A DNA stretch of 64,000 nt, taken from NCBI GenBank assembly GCA_015680685.1, contig MNCI01024006.1, forward strand, positions 12,324 to 76,323, read 5' to 3'. The stretch's first letter is position 1, and the number at the start of each line of letters is the position of its first letter. The notes beneath the pieces are model-generated. The model worked only from the letters and a program-made list of their open reading frames with translations, did not search any database and was not told where the DNA came from. Of this stretch, positions 25,885 to 36,899 are shown piece by piece. The stretch comes from Gnetum montanum (lineage: Eukaryota; Streptophyta; Gnetopsida; Gnetales; Gnetaceae). The translations under genes were made by a program, and so were the position numbers.

Positions 25885-26879
25885 TGATGAATCATTAGTT
25901 GGCTGGGATATCTAACAAAAACTCAATTATTGGTCAGCTCCAATATCTTGGCCTTGATATCTTGGCTTCGATATCTTAGCCTCGATATCTTGGCCCTAAT
26001 AACTAGGTCCTAGTAATTAGGCCTCGATAATTGGGCCTCATTGACTGGGACCCATCAACACAAATGTTGTGTTGACGAGGCCTTATCGACTAGGCCCCTT
26101 CAACACAGCCTAGTAATAAAATCTTTAAATACGTGCTCATAGCTATGTTTATGGTATTCTTTTGTCAATAGAGTAGTCGAACTCTTGCAGTTTTATTCTA
26201 TAATTGTAGAGAACAATTAGTGAATGCCCGTAGTGTGGATCTGAGTCAGTTGTAGACATCTTATTCGAGTGGTAATGTACCTAGACACATTCCATAAATG
26301 GTAATAAGATCGAGATTGATTCTTATTCATTGTAGCACTTTGACTTAGATTAAATTTACTTTTAATGCAACTTATATTCCATGTACTTAGTTAATATTTA
26401 TGTTTCCAAGCATGTTAATGAATTGGTGGAATGAGCGTGACCAGTTTCAAGCATAAACATGTATTCGCTTGGTAATCCTAGCAACATTATTACTTGGTTC
26501 ACCTAGTAGCATAGTGCTTGGTAATCCTAGTAGTGGATATGTGGGTTCAAGACGTGTACGATAAGCTAGGAATGGACACTCATTACTTGTAGGCTAGTTT
26601 AGACTTTACTTTCCATTGTTAATTAGCTTAAAAAATGATTTCTTTATTATCTTTAGGAGTAGCATAAGGCCAAAACAACATCAAGAATCATATGCCTCAC
26701 TCTAGACTAAACCATATGTGGCAAAGCTACCATTGGTCCAAGTAGGAAGACAGTGAATTATGATCAAGGCATAATGATCTAGATGCCACAACTAATCCCA
26801 TCCACAAAATTCAAGTGGATCACACATGAATGCTTGTGATCTATATGGTTAGGCATAGGGGATACCTTGCCACTCATCA
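25885..26879 (+). mobile_element. Single LTR of the TGATGAG family with U3 minisatellite
   Basis: 995 bp beginning TGATGAATC and ending CACTCATCA, plus orientation, no partner LTR or interior nearby. The flanks (ATTGC left, GTAAG right) do not match, so it either lost its duplication or arose by recombination between elements. U3 contains a 14-bp tandem array (25942-26112) ahead of a TATA-like CTTTAAATACGTG. Confidence 0.78.
25942..26112 (+). repeat. 14-bp minisatellite in LTR U3
   Basis: Eight consecutive 14-bp units (25942-26053), for example GATATCTTGGCCTT-type, then AATAACTAGGTCCT, GATAATTGGGCCTC and ATTGACTGGGACCC. A 17-bp interruption (26054-26070) is followed by three more 14-bp units to 26112. 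The right half of each unit (nGGCCTn) is better conserved than the left. The array ends just before the LTR TATA-like sequence. Confidence 0.85.
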
Positions 26880-27159
26880 GTAAGGGTGTGAATGAACATA
26901 TGAGATCTTTACTTATGGTGTTTCACTCTAGTTCTATTCAATATATATCCTATTATGACTTCTACTAGTGTTCTCATTATGTGATAGACTATCGATCCTA
27001 TGTGAAAAAGACATGTTTTTAGTTAATAATTTATGTGTAACTTAAAATATTAATTTTTCATGAAAGAAAAATCATTAATGATTTTATAGCAATCATTTAT
27101 AATATAACTAATTTAGATCATTAGTACCATCCTTAGCAATGGTGTAAATGATGGGCATT

Positions 27160-27226
27160 AATGATCATTAGCCTAGTTATCGAGGCCTAATTATTGGGGC
27201 TAAGATATCGGAGCCAAGATATGCTA
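27160..27226 (-). repeat. Antisense fragment of the 14-bp U3 array
   Basis: The minus strand reads ATATCTTGGCTCC, GATATCTTAGCCCC, AATAATTAGGCCTC, GATAACTAGGCTAA, i.e. four units matching the array at 25942-26112, but in inverted orientation and without recognisable LTR ends. Confidence 0.7.
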
Positions 27227-28762
27227 TAAATGATTTGACTAAATAGTTAATGGTTTAGTTAAAATAACATTCTTGTTCTCCACCAATGAATGCAAAAATT
27301 TATCTACTTGAGAGCTAGCTTTGGATTCTTTTTCTTTTTCCTAATGGATCCATTTTAAAAAAATCTTTGTTAAGTGCTCCTTGTTATTTCTTATATATTC
27401 TATACTTGCCATAGAGGCATTAGACTAGTTAATGCACTAACTACAGACTTATAAAGATTATATCTCACAAGGTTCATTAGTGTGGGATCAACTCGCCTTA
27501 ATGGGGGTAATGCATCCTAGGTGATGCTTAGCTTTAGTAAGGCTCAATCATGCTTCATCTCAGTTGGTTTAACCTAAGGATTGGGGCAATTTGTTCTAAA
27601 AAGGTGAAAGATCAAAGAAGTTTATCTTCCTAAGTTTAAGCCTTCAAGGTTGAATAAATTGACTTGGATTAATCTAGAAATTTGCTTATCCTTGTCAAAT
27701 TGAATTATTATTAAGGAACAACTTTGTCTAGATACTTTGGAAAATCATAAAACTTACTTAGATTGATGTGATGGATGAGGTCAACCTATTTTGGACAATG
27801 CTTTATTATTTGGGCACTTGTCCATGCAGTTGCCTTGATGGTTTGTGGTGATTTGCTTAAGAAATTTTGATTTTGTCCAACTGTTTATTAGGTTAACTTC
27901 TTAGGTTGGGATCGACATGTTTGCTATTTATATGAGTAATGAAATTGATCATTTTGGTAAATAATTTAGCCTAATGACATGAAGACAAGATTAAAATCAT
28001 TAGCACATTTAAAACATCATTAGTAAATACAAAATGTCATCTTAAAAATCATTTCTTCTAATAGTCTTTCCTTTTCCAATATTATAATAAAAATTTAAAA
28101 TCAATTGGATATAACAATATGAAATTCTAAGGCTTTCCTCGAGCTTATGGCTTCACTTGAACATGTGTGCAAAATTTTTAACAATTTCTCCCATGCATTT
28201 TCTCATATAACACTTTCTTTAATTTTTTGAAATCCACAAAAAGGTAATTAATAGGACAACAAAGATATATATGTGAAGACAAAATAAGCATGAGCATTGT
28301 GCAAACCAAACATGCATGAAAAATTGGGAGAATAAAAATGGAACCCAATAAAGACCATGAGTAATTAATATGTAAAACCTCATGAGCAATTAATTAATGA
28401 TTATAGCATGATGAGATAAAAAGAGTGGACTAGATAGTTTTGGTTAGTCTCCTAAGTCTTCTAATTAAATATATGATTAATAAACAAACAAAAACCATAA
28501 CTAAGAATATTCTCAACAACATGCATTACAAGCATATATAACAAAAGATGACTTTTCTCAATAAATAGAACATAAAATAACAAACAAAGTATCTAGTGAA
28601 GAAATCTATATAGATTAGCATATAGATATATTATATTTAACTCAAAATATATAATAGAACCTCAAATGAAAAATCTCAAAGTAGAAAAAATTTAACAACT
28701 ACAATGTATCTTTTATCCATCACGCAAAAAGCACTATGTCATTTAATTAGCTAGAAAATAAT

Positions 28763-29629
28763 TGATGAATTATGGTTTGCCAGGTCCCAATATCGAATCC
28801 TTGATATCGGGTATGTGATATCACAGCCTGGATAATGATATCGAATACACGATATCGTGATTCCTGTGTAGGGCTATAAATATAGCATTTAGGTGCACAG
28901 GAAGGGAGTCAATTGGTAAGTTTTAGAGTAGAGTTGTTTTGTCAGTTTTCAATTAGATTTTAGTTCTTCCCAAGTTCATGCCCACGGTGTGATGATTGTA
29001 ATTGTATGAAACCTTTATTCAAGTGTGACGTACTTGGACATGCACCTAATCGGCAATAAAGATTGAGATTACTCCATCATTGCAGCATTCACTTAGTTTT
29101 TAATTGTTTAATTATTTAATTGTTTGATTCTTATTTATCGCTTTCTTAGTTAATATTTCTTTACTATCATTTATTATTCTCATTGTTAATGTGAAATGAG
29201 TATTTAATCATGAATATTTAAGTGTAACTACTTGGTAACCCAGTAGCGTATCTAATAGTGTTCAAGTAATGTATGCTTGGTAATCCTAGAAGTAGTGCAT
29301 GATGTCCAAGATGCGTCCAAATGATTAAGGATGGATGCTCATCACAGTTAGGCTAGCTTAGACTTTATTTTCCATTGTTGTTAGTTCACTCAAGTTATTT
29401 TTTATTGATTTTAGGAGAAGCATAGTAATTAAAAATCACATCATACACCTCACTCTAGACTAAACCATACATGACAAAGCAAATACTAGTTCAGGTGAGA
29501 AGATAGCGAACTGCGATCAACATGTAACTATCTAGGTGCCACAACTAGTCTGTTTGTGGAGTTTGACTGGATCGTGTGTACACACTCATATTCATATGGT
29601 TGAGCATAGGGGTACCTTGCCACTCATCA
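28763..29629 (+). repeat. 5' LTR of element 3
   Basis: 867 bp, TGATGAAT...CACTCATCA. U3 has at least four GATATC motifs at 28810-28865, followed by TATA box GCTATAAATATAGC at about 28871. The downstream R/U5 region has GGCAATAAAG near 29050. Confidence 0.88.
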
Positions 29630-29650
29630 GTAGCACTATTTCCAGGGATG
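29630..29650 (+). other. Primer-binding site of element 3 (tRNA-Asp-like, decayed)
   Basis: GTAGCACTATTTCCAGGGATG directly follows the 5' LTR and aligns with the Asp-type site TGGCGCCGTTGCCGGGGATG, differing mainly by G-to-A and C-to-T changes. Confidence 0.6.
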
Positions 29651-29762
29651 GTGCTAGTTATCTAGATTAGTTATATCATACAAGATCATTGTAAGAAAGT
29701 ATTAATGATATATCTTTTTAAAAAGAAATTAATTTCAATTAAGTGACACACAATTCACAACA

Positions 29763-32100
29763 ATGTCTCTCTCACAAGACTATGATAAAGAAACAACTAG
29801 TGAGGCAATTCATTGGAGAACCAACAAAATTTATGATGAGGACAAAGTTTGGAGTACTCAATCTTATGCAGGAATCTCATATGTTCATGAATACCCCAAC
29901 AATACTCAAGGACTCTTGTCATCCAACTCAGATACCTTTAATCAGGATGGGACATCCCATAGAATGAGGGGATCCATAAGGCCTAGGAACCTCTCAATGG
30001 TTAGCAAGATTACATCAGGGGATGGTTGGGAGACTTACAAAAGTCATGACAAGTCTTCCAGTGCTTTCTCTTCCTTTCCTCTTTCAATGTCAGGTTGTGA
30101 CACGGATGACCATCTCTTAAGGGATCGACGTAGAAATAAAATCGAACCCACAGGCAAAGTCAAGGACGCCAACATGAACATAGACAACATTGTCCTAGCT
30201 CCCAAACTCATGACTTACTTAGCGATGATGAACCCCTACTCACCACTAAGAATCTAATGCATATAAAAGAGGCTATTCAAATATCTTGCAGGCATTGTAA
30301 GGAAAGTCATCTACCTAGGCTTGATTTAAACAGCTTTTCCAAGTTTTCAAGAGGCTATGATTTAGATCTGCAACACCATTTACAAGCCTTCTATGATGCC
30401 TGTGCATAGAACAATATTGATAATGGGTGGAAAAGACTTAAGTTCTTTCCTATGATACTCGTCGACCAAGCAAGAGTATGGTATAGGTCATTAAAACCAC
30501 AATCAATTCACCATTGGCTGACCATGATAAACCTCTTCAACGAAAGATATCAAGCCTATGCAAGAGTGTTGACCTTAAGGAGACAAATCCAAGAGTGGAA
30601 ATAAGGGAAACATGAACCCTTGGACATGGCCTTAGAAAGATACTATTCATTGTTAAACAAATGCCTAGGCCATGGGTTCTCTGAGGAAAGGCTAATGTAT
30701 CACATCATGGATGGGCTCCGTAATGAAACAAGGGAGACCCTAGGGATGTATGCCCTAGGTCAACTATATGAACTACGAACCCACCAATTGGAAGAGTTTA
30801 TCAAGTGGGTAGCAAAAGAAGAAGGAGAAATAGCCAAATGGGAGAATGTTGAAAAATCTCAATAGGACCAAAATCTCAAAATAACACAATTCCATGAAGA
30901 GGAGAAATCAACTCACCTCACAGAGGTGGAATCATATTTGTCAATACTAAAATCACTAGAGGAAATTGAGGTAAAGATCAATAAGATGATGAAATGGGTA
31001 CATGGAAAATGTGGAGAATATGCCAACATTATTAGAGGTGGAACCACACATGGTCACTCTAACAACCAGAATAAATAGAGGATGTCAAACTTTGAAACAA
31101 GAAAGAACACCATTCGTCAATCATAATGAAGGGTTGAAGATAATAAAGATAGGGACTTAACTCAATGTAATGTTTTCCTATACAATCACCCCAAAGGCCA
31201 ATGCCCAATCTTGTCACATTTACATGAGCATTGGGAAGAAATGCTAAATCTAGATTTTGTATAGAATTACCATGTCCAACTGCAGTGGTAGAACCCCCAG
31301 TTGTGGGGGAGGCCATCACCAAACAGACCACACTCTTCGTACCAGCTCAAACCAAGCTCTTATTATGTTCAACACCTTATTTATCCAACTGGATCAACAT
31401 CCTCTACTTTACCTCATCATTATTATTCTCCTAAGTATTGTCAACCCATGTCCTATCCCACAAGATCACCACCTCATGTTCCTTACACTTCTCCTTGCCC
31501 TCAATATTCTCATCCTTTACCTCCTTCTACATTGCCACTAGTAGTACCAGAAGGTTTTGCACCATAACACCAACCCATGAACATTACTTGTGCTACTACT
31601 TTCAATAGTAGTGGAGGTCCTCCACAATGTCAAAATCATCCTTTCTTTAGGCATGACTATAAAAAGAGATAGCATGGTTCTGAAACCACTACATCCATGA
31701 ATTCAGTGCTATGATGCATCTTCCCCCTTGAACTTAGCACCTCCTATTACCTTATCTAGGCCACTAATCAACACTCCAACAACCATGCAACCTAATGAAT
31801 ATAACAACGTGGGGAGACATATCGATCCTTGCATACCATCTTTCGGTCACAGGTGCCATAGTGGGTCAGCTCCTTATCACTTGACCACATCTTATAATCT
31901 GCCCCACTATGCCTACTTTAATCAAGTATGTGAACTCCAATTTGGGTACATTCCTGCCACTACATCAACAGACACCCAGTGGTTTGGATATGACTAGACC
32001 CCAATGTTTCCAACATGCATGGATCCAAATTTTTCATTTATTAATTCTATCCATGTTCAAAGGTTTAGTCATGGGGGATGTCCTCCATTCTAACAAGTAG
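29763..32100 (+). pseudogene. Decayed gag of element 3
   Basis: A first frame of 164 codons (29763-30257, MSLSQDYDKET...) is followed by the retrotransposon gag core: LVDQARVWYRSLKPQ near 30460-30510, then 30620-30865 with YYSLLNKCLGHGFSEERL and FIKWVAKEEGEIAKW. A zinc-knuckle remnant at about 31150-31200 reads CNVFLYNHPKGQC, where the second Cys of the CX2CX3HX4C pattern is Phe. A Pro/Tyr/Ser-rich tail (31301-31567) follows, then a short conserved block at 31909-32100. Stops and frame changes are frequent. Homologous segments occur in elements 2 and 4. The gag core would form the particle shell; this copy cannot. Confidence 0.75.
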
Positions 32101-34049
32101 AATTAGTAAATGTTTTTTCTTTTCTTTGATTTTACAGTTTTTTATTTTCAATTTTTTGTTTTATCTTTTTGAGGGTAATCTCATCGATGAATAAAATACT
32201 CATGTGCCTTGTTGGTTGAGGTGTTGTTCTATGCTATCAAGTCTCAAGTGACTAATTATTGGACAGTGAGCCACAATGTCCATCCACCCATTCTATGAAT
32301 AAGAGGTTCTACTCTAGGCATGATGATATTCTTGTCATCATTAAAACTTAAAAGTAACTTTGTACTCATTATGCCTAGATCTAAGAATGATGGACTAAGA
32401 GGGAATGGCTAGGGTGTGACATTAAGGGGACTTGTGGATTTTCTTTGGTGACATCTGTAGGTGCTATCATGCAGCTTGGTTGTACTAAGATCCTTGTAGA
32501 TCTAATAAAAAATGGGAATAAGAGCTATGATAATGGCACTCAATAAAGAAACTCGATGCTATTCTAGAGGATCTAGTTGGAAAGACATGCACCCATGTGT
32601 TGGCACATTTGGCCATTCCATGGAATAGTTGAAATATTTTATTGGAAGAATCTATGGTTGTAAATGCATAAGTAAATTTCAGCTTTAGTGTTGAAGGTTG
32701 GGTGTTTTTAGGGAAGTAATTCACTGGTGAAGAATTTGATGTTGAAGCCTTCTAAATATAAGATAAAGGTGCCAAATTATCTCTTTATTAAAATCAGAAA
32801 TTAGTACTATGGCAAGGAAGGAAGTATGTTATTCATGTGAAATCATTAAGTTGCAGATCCCAGTTTTTAAAACCCAGATATATCCTTAAGATAATATTTG
32901 AAACTCCTTGCAAGAGAAAATCAAAAATGTAACAAAACCAGCAACGCCTTCATCGTTTTGAAGATTATGTAGAAGAAAGGCAAATCAACATCCACCGTAT
33001 ACTATACCTGCTGAAGAGAAAAACAGTGGAGATAAGGAAAACAGTGAAAGTAGAGGAGACTGCGTTGCAGGAAAATGCACAACACCACTCACCGCGATGT
33101 TCACCCTGGCGCAGACAGACATCTTCACTAAACGCAGGGATATTACTTCAAAAATAAATTTTGGAACCCTCATTTGCGAAATACGCGAGGAAAGGGATTA
33201 TGCCCTGTTAAAACCCCAATTTGTTTTGCAGGCTATGGCGTTTTTTTTTCTTTCTTTTTCATGATGCAGGCTGCGGATCCGCCAGATGAAGATCCACAAA
33301 ACATTGGCCCATAAATCGGCAATCAGTGACAATGGCGGAGGCAAACAGAAAAAAAACGCAGGAAGACAAACAGGGAAAAAACGTAGGAAGCCCTAAATCA
33401 GTTTTGAGGGCAAAACAGAAAACTCTCCGGCAATCAAAATGCTAAGCGCTTTGTTCTTCAAAATAGAAAAGAAAACCCTTCTTCTCCAACACGCGACAGC
33501 AAAGCTAGATGCGGTTGCCGAGCATTCTCTCGCGGTGATCGTCAGTTACGATTTTGCAGGGCCCTATTGTGCGGGGGTAGTTTGAATCGGTGGCTTCGGA
33601 TGATGCTGCATATGAATCTTGCTTCAAACATGTGTCGGTTCTTGCAGGTTCTGGGCAGAAATAAGAGAAAGACCGTTGCCCTGGAACTGTGATGAAACCT
33701 CCACGCGATTTACAGGGAAGACAAGAAGAATCGTTTCGCCGCTTTTACCAGAAATTATTCAATTACTTCTGCCGCTTAAAGTATATAGGTATAAATTAAC
33801 CAACAATATATATAGGTAGATATATATCCATAGCAGGAAGTACTCATTGTATGAAGCCTTGATTTAGAAACCTGCCTTCAATTATCTCAAGCCATAAAAT
33901 ATTATTTTGAAACATATAAGTTACTACCCATTTAAAATTTGCAATATTGATTATCCCATTTAATGTCACATTACATTAAAGTTAGCATAAAATGCTCCTC
34001 ATTTTATGCATAACTTCCTAACTCCCTAAACCACATAACTTTCTCCTAG

Positions 34050-34500
34050 CTTGTTGGACAAGTAATCTTCTGATTGGTTAGTCAAATTACTTGAGAGAGA
34101 AGATAGGAGAGATATTTTTGAGATATTTTTGGGATATTTTGAAATTGTAACTTCCCTAGGGGGAGGAGAATCTCATTTTTTAGGACTTTTGGGAGGTCTT
34201 ATACATCACTTAGAAGACTTGACATCTCATTTTGAAGAAGCAAAATTAAAAGGATATATATGTATGGAGTAAGTTGCAACTATAGCTTGTATTCCTATGT
34301 ATTTTAGAGATTGTATTTTAATTTTCTATGATATTGTAACTACCAAGGCCACTTGTCAACCTCTTTTTCTCTTTGGTGGTTGCAACCACTCAAAATTGTT
34401 GTAACTTACCTAACTTGTTGGGCAAGTAACCTCCCAACTTGTTGGCCAAGTAATCTTCTAATTGGTTGGCCAAGTTACTTGGGAGAGAAGTTAGGTGAGA
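34050..34500 (+). repeat. Short tandem and dispersed repeats inside the solo LTR
   Basis: Near-identical units of about 24 bp, such as ACTTGTTGGGCAAGTAACCT and ACTTGTTGGCCAAGTAATCT, are tandem at 34417-34485, and a diverged copy of the block occurs at 34050-34120, each followed by GAGAGAAG(T/A)TAGG. They lie just upstream of the TATA box in U3. Confidence 0.65.
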
Positions 34501-34644
34501 TATTTTGAATATGTAACTTCCCTACCTACCTTTGAACCCTATAAAAAGGCTTCAGGGGTCAAAGAGAAAAAAATCATCACTTGGGATATATATCATCACA
34601 CTTGGAGTCTTGGAAGATTTGTAAAGAAGATTTCTTGGAAGATG

Positions 34645-35252
34645 NNNNNNNNNNNNNNNNNNNNNNNNNNNNNNNNNNNNNNNNNNNNNNNNNNNNNNNN
34701 NNNNNNNNNNNNNNNNNNNNNNNNNNNNNNNNNNNNNNNNNNNNNNNNNNNNNNNNNNNNNNNNNNNNNNNNNNNNNNNNNNNNNNNNNNNNNNNNNNNN
34801 NNNNNNNNNNNNNNNNNNNNNNNNNNNNNNNNNNNNNNNNNNNNNNNNNNNNNNNNNNNNNNNNNNNNNNNNNNNNNNNNNNNNNNNNNNNNNNNNNNNN
34901 NNNNNNNNNNNNNNNNNNNNNNNNNNNNNNNNNNNNNNNNNNNNNNNNNNNNNNNNNNNNNNNNNNNNNNNNNNNNNNNNNNNNNNNNNNNNNNNNNNNN
35001 NNNNNNNNNNNNNNNNNNNNNNNNNNNNNNNNNNNNNNNNNNNNNNNNNNNNNNNNNNNNNNNNNNNNNNNNNNNNNNNNNNNNNNNNNNNNNNNNNNNN
35101 NNNNNNNNNNNNNNNNNNNNNNNNNNNNNNNNNNNNNNNNNNNNNNNNNNNNNNNNNNNNNNNNNNNNNNNNNNNNNNNNNNNNNNNNNNNNNNNNNNNN
35201 NNNNNNNNNNNNNNNNNNNNNNNNNNNNNNNNNNNNNNNNNNNNNNNNNNNN
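34645..35252. other. Assembly gap (608 N)
   Basis: Unresolved bases within the solo LTR, covering the region just downstream of its TATA box. The true length may differ from 608. Confidence 0.99.
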
Positions 35253-36275
35253 GCCGCAACAGCACACACACATACTCACATTAACTACTGAGTTTATTTG
35301 GAGGTATCTGGGCCTTGGTGTTGCCAGAGACCAGCAGGCACCTAAATCCTGTTCGAGGACACTCGTTGGCGGTCGCGTCCCAAACGGTTGCCAACACCAT
35401 GCCTAAAGGTTGGTGACTTCTTCAGATCACTTTTGGAAAAAATAAAGTGCCAAAGTGGCCAGACAAGAAGAAAAAGAAAAGAATAAAGAAAAACACAAAG
35501 AAGAGATTAAGAAAAATGTGCTGCAAAAAAATTCCAAATCACCCATCCCTTGGAAAAAATGCCAAGTGATTGTATGCCTTGTTGTCATGGTGCTCTTATG
35601 ATTGTCCATCATTGGATGAAACAATACGATGTCACTGATCAGAGGCATGGACTTGGTCTTGATTTTGGAGTGAAAGGTTAATGATACATTAATCATGCCT
35701 CACACTCAGGATTCATTGTGCCCAGGGTCAGTTACCTCACGTCCCAATCTCTGCAATCCCTTCTACGATTCATTTCATCCCATTGTCTAAGTATTTTTGG
35801 AACTGGTATCTTGTGAGGCATAGAACTCATACCTCATCGCAATCATATTTAACATGTGTGTGTTTTGTTGCACTAGTGTGGATTGCATTTAACCCTTCTA
35901 GTGCCTAAGGACATTTTAAGGTGTGGTTACGTAAGGGCATGATAGGTAGAAACCTGCTTTGGGGAGGACCCACTTGCATAACATTTGTAATTTGCACTCA
36001 CTGCACATCCCCACATCATCTTATACCTTATAACTATTGCATTGTTAAAATTATCCTTTTCTTTATCATCATTTTAATTTAAACGTTCCTGTGTACTACT
36101 ACATGTCCTTTTTCCTTCCTCCATTCATGAACTTCATTGTAAAATTCCACTTCATTACACTTTTGATGCCTTTATGTCTCTTCAACATTACCCTAGATCT
36201 TTCGAATTAACCTTAAATCCTTCATTTTTGGCCTTGGAAATCCAAAATTTTATCAATTATGCGAAGTACCCTATT

Positions 36276-36398
36276 TTAAAAGGGATGCGATATCAGGTAC
36301 CAGTATCGGGTCTAACATGATATAAAGTCCACGCTAGCAAGTACGTAATATCATGTCTACAGAACTATATATATGGACCCCACATCCCCCCCCCCCCC
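36276..36398 (+). promoter_or_regulatory. U3-like internal promoter block of element 3
   Basis: GATATC (36289-36294), CAGTATCGGG, CATGATATAAAG and GTAATATCATG occur in 70 bp, followed by a TATA box TATATATATGG (36366-36375) and a run of 14 C (36385-36398). The GATATC-rich composition mirrors U3 of this element's LTR. It lies about 530 bp upstream of the aORF ATG. Promoter activity is inferred. Confidence 0.5.
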
Positions 36399-36648
36399 TC
36401 CTCGGTGCACATCAACATCATTTTTCACTGTTCATGTGAGGGGAGTTGTTGCAATTTTCTTCCACAAATTTTCACGCTTGTGCACCTATCATTCAAACAT
36501 TAATATCTTGCTCATTAACACTTCAATTCTTGTTCTGATCAAACTTACTTAAAATTGAAGTGTTTAACTTGGTCGTGGGGGAAGGGTATGCTCCAAGTTG
36601 CATGTAGTTTTTTTAGAATTCATCATTGCCCAAAGGATATCATAAGGG

Positions 36649-36899
36649 GTAAGTGGCCTTAAGAAATGCTAAAAACATTGCCAAATTAATTTTTTTTCTC
36701 CAACTAGACTATGAAAATTAATTTTTGGAGTCACCTAATCAACTTGGGCTCGATATCAAAACTTTTAGGGGAATTTTTAAGAAAATTTCTAACTTTGAAA
36801 TCACACTAGGCAAGAAATGAATTTATTAAAGGCAATGAGTAAGGTATAAATCAAATTTTGTAAATGAACTTACTAACAATTGATCCTGTGTGATTACAG
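36649..36899 (+). promoter_or_regulatory. Candidate 5' UTR intron of the aORF (element 3)
   Basis: A consensus-like donor AAGGG|GTAAGTGG (GT at 36649) and an acceptor TGTGATTACAG ending directly before the ATG define a 251-bp AT-rich intron. The same donor neighbourhood (CCCAAAGGnTATnATAAGG) exists in element 1. Confidence 0.5.

Larger units (their letters stand above)
25240..27340 (-). pseudogene. LINE (non-LTR) reverse transcriptase remnant, interrupted
   Basis: The minus strand at 25443-25736 encodes KVVMLYKKEEKLDLNNYR, then KKCSTLDHLLTLKYCIEQA and FIFLVDFTKAFN. This is the order NYR, then the template-binding segment, then the F-x-D-x-x-KAF catalytic A motif of non-LTR RTs. Downstream (25370-25440) VREQLCSRLIKLKIKFGLL continues the same domain. 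Upstream parts continue at 25740-25884 and, after an LTR and an antisense U3 fragment, probably at 27240-27340 (KMDPLGKRKRIQS). The YADD-type C motif is not found, so this is a truncated, inactive copy. Confidence 0.7.
25214..28757. other. Repeat-rich interval between elements 2 and 3
   Basis: Contains a LINE remnant (25240 to about 27340), an LTR at 25885-26879 and an antisense U3 fragment at 27160-27226. From about 27400 to 28757 I see only AT-rich sequence with no recognisable gene or repeat family. Confidence 0.5.
32598..35396 (+). mobile_element. Solo LTR of an unrelated family (contains assembly gap)
   Basis: A 2.8 kb insertion with ends TGTTGGCA (32598) and TGCCAACA (ends 35396), a perfect 8-bp inverted pair, and a perfect target duplication CCATG (32593-32597, 35397-35401). 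Comparison with element 4, which is continuous across this point (minus strand near 58310-58330), confirms the boundaries. A TATA box CTATAAAAAGG at about 34539-34549 and short R/U5 downstream give the polarity. No second LTR copy or retroelement ORF is visible, so I call it a solo LTR, although 608 bases are unknown. The segment 32950-33780 is unusually GC-rich for the region. Confidence 0.75.

Noticed and set aside
31301-31567. Pro/Tyr/Ser-rich ORF resembling a structural cell-wall protein
   Set aside because: The same sequence occurs in the gag tail of element 4 (59376-59591, minus), so it is part of a retrotransposon gag.
34495-35406. Long open frames of 227-303 residues on both strands
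   Set aside because: They are created by the 608-base run of N, which has no stop codons. There is no coding evidence.
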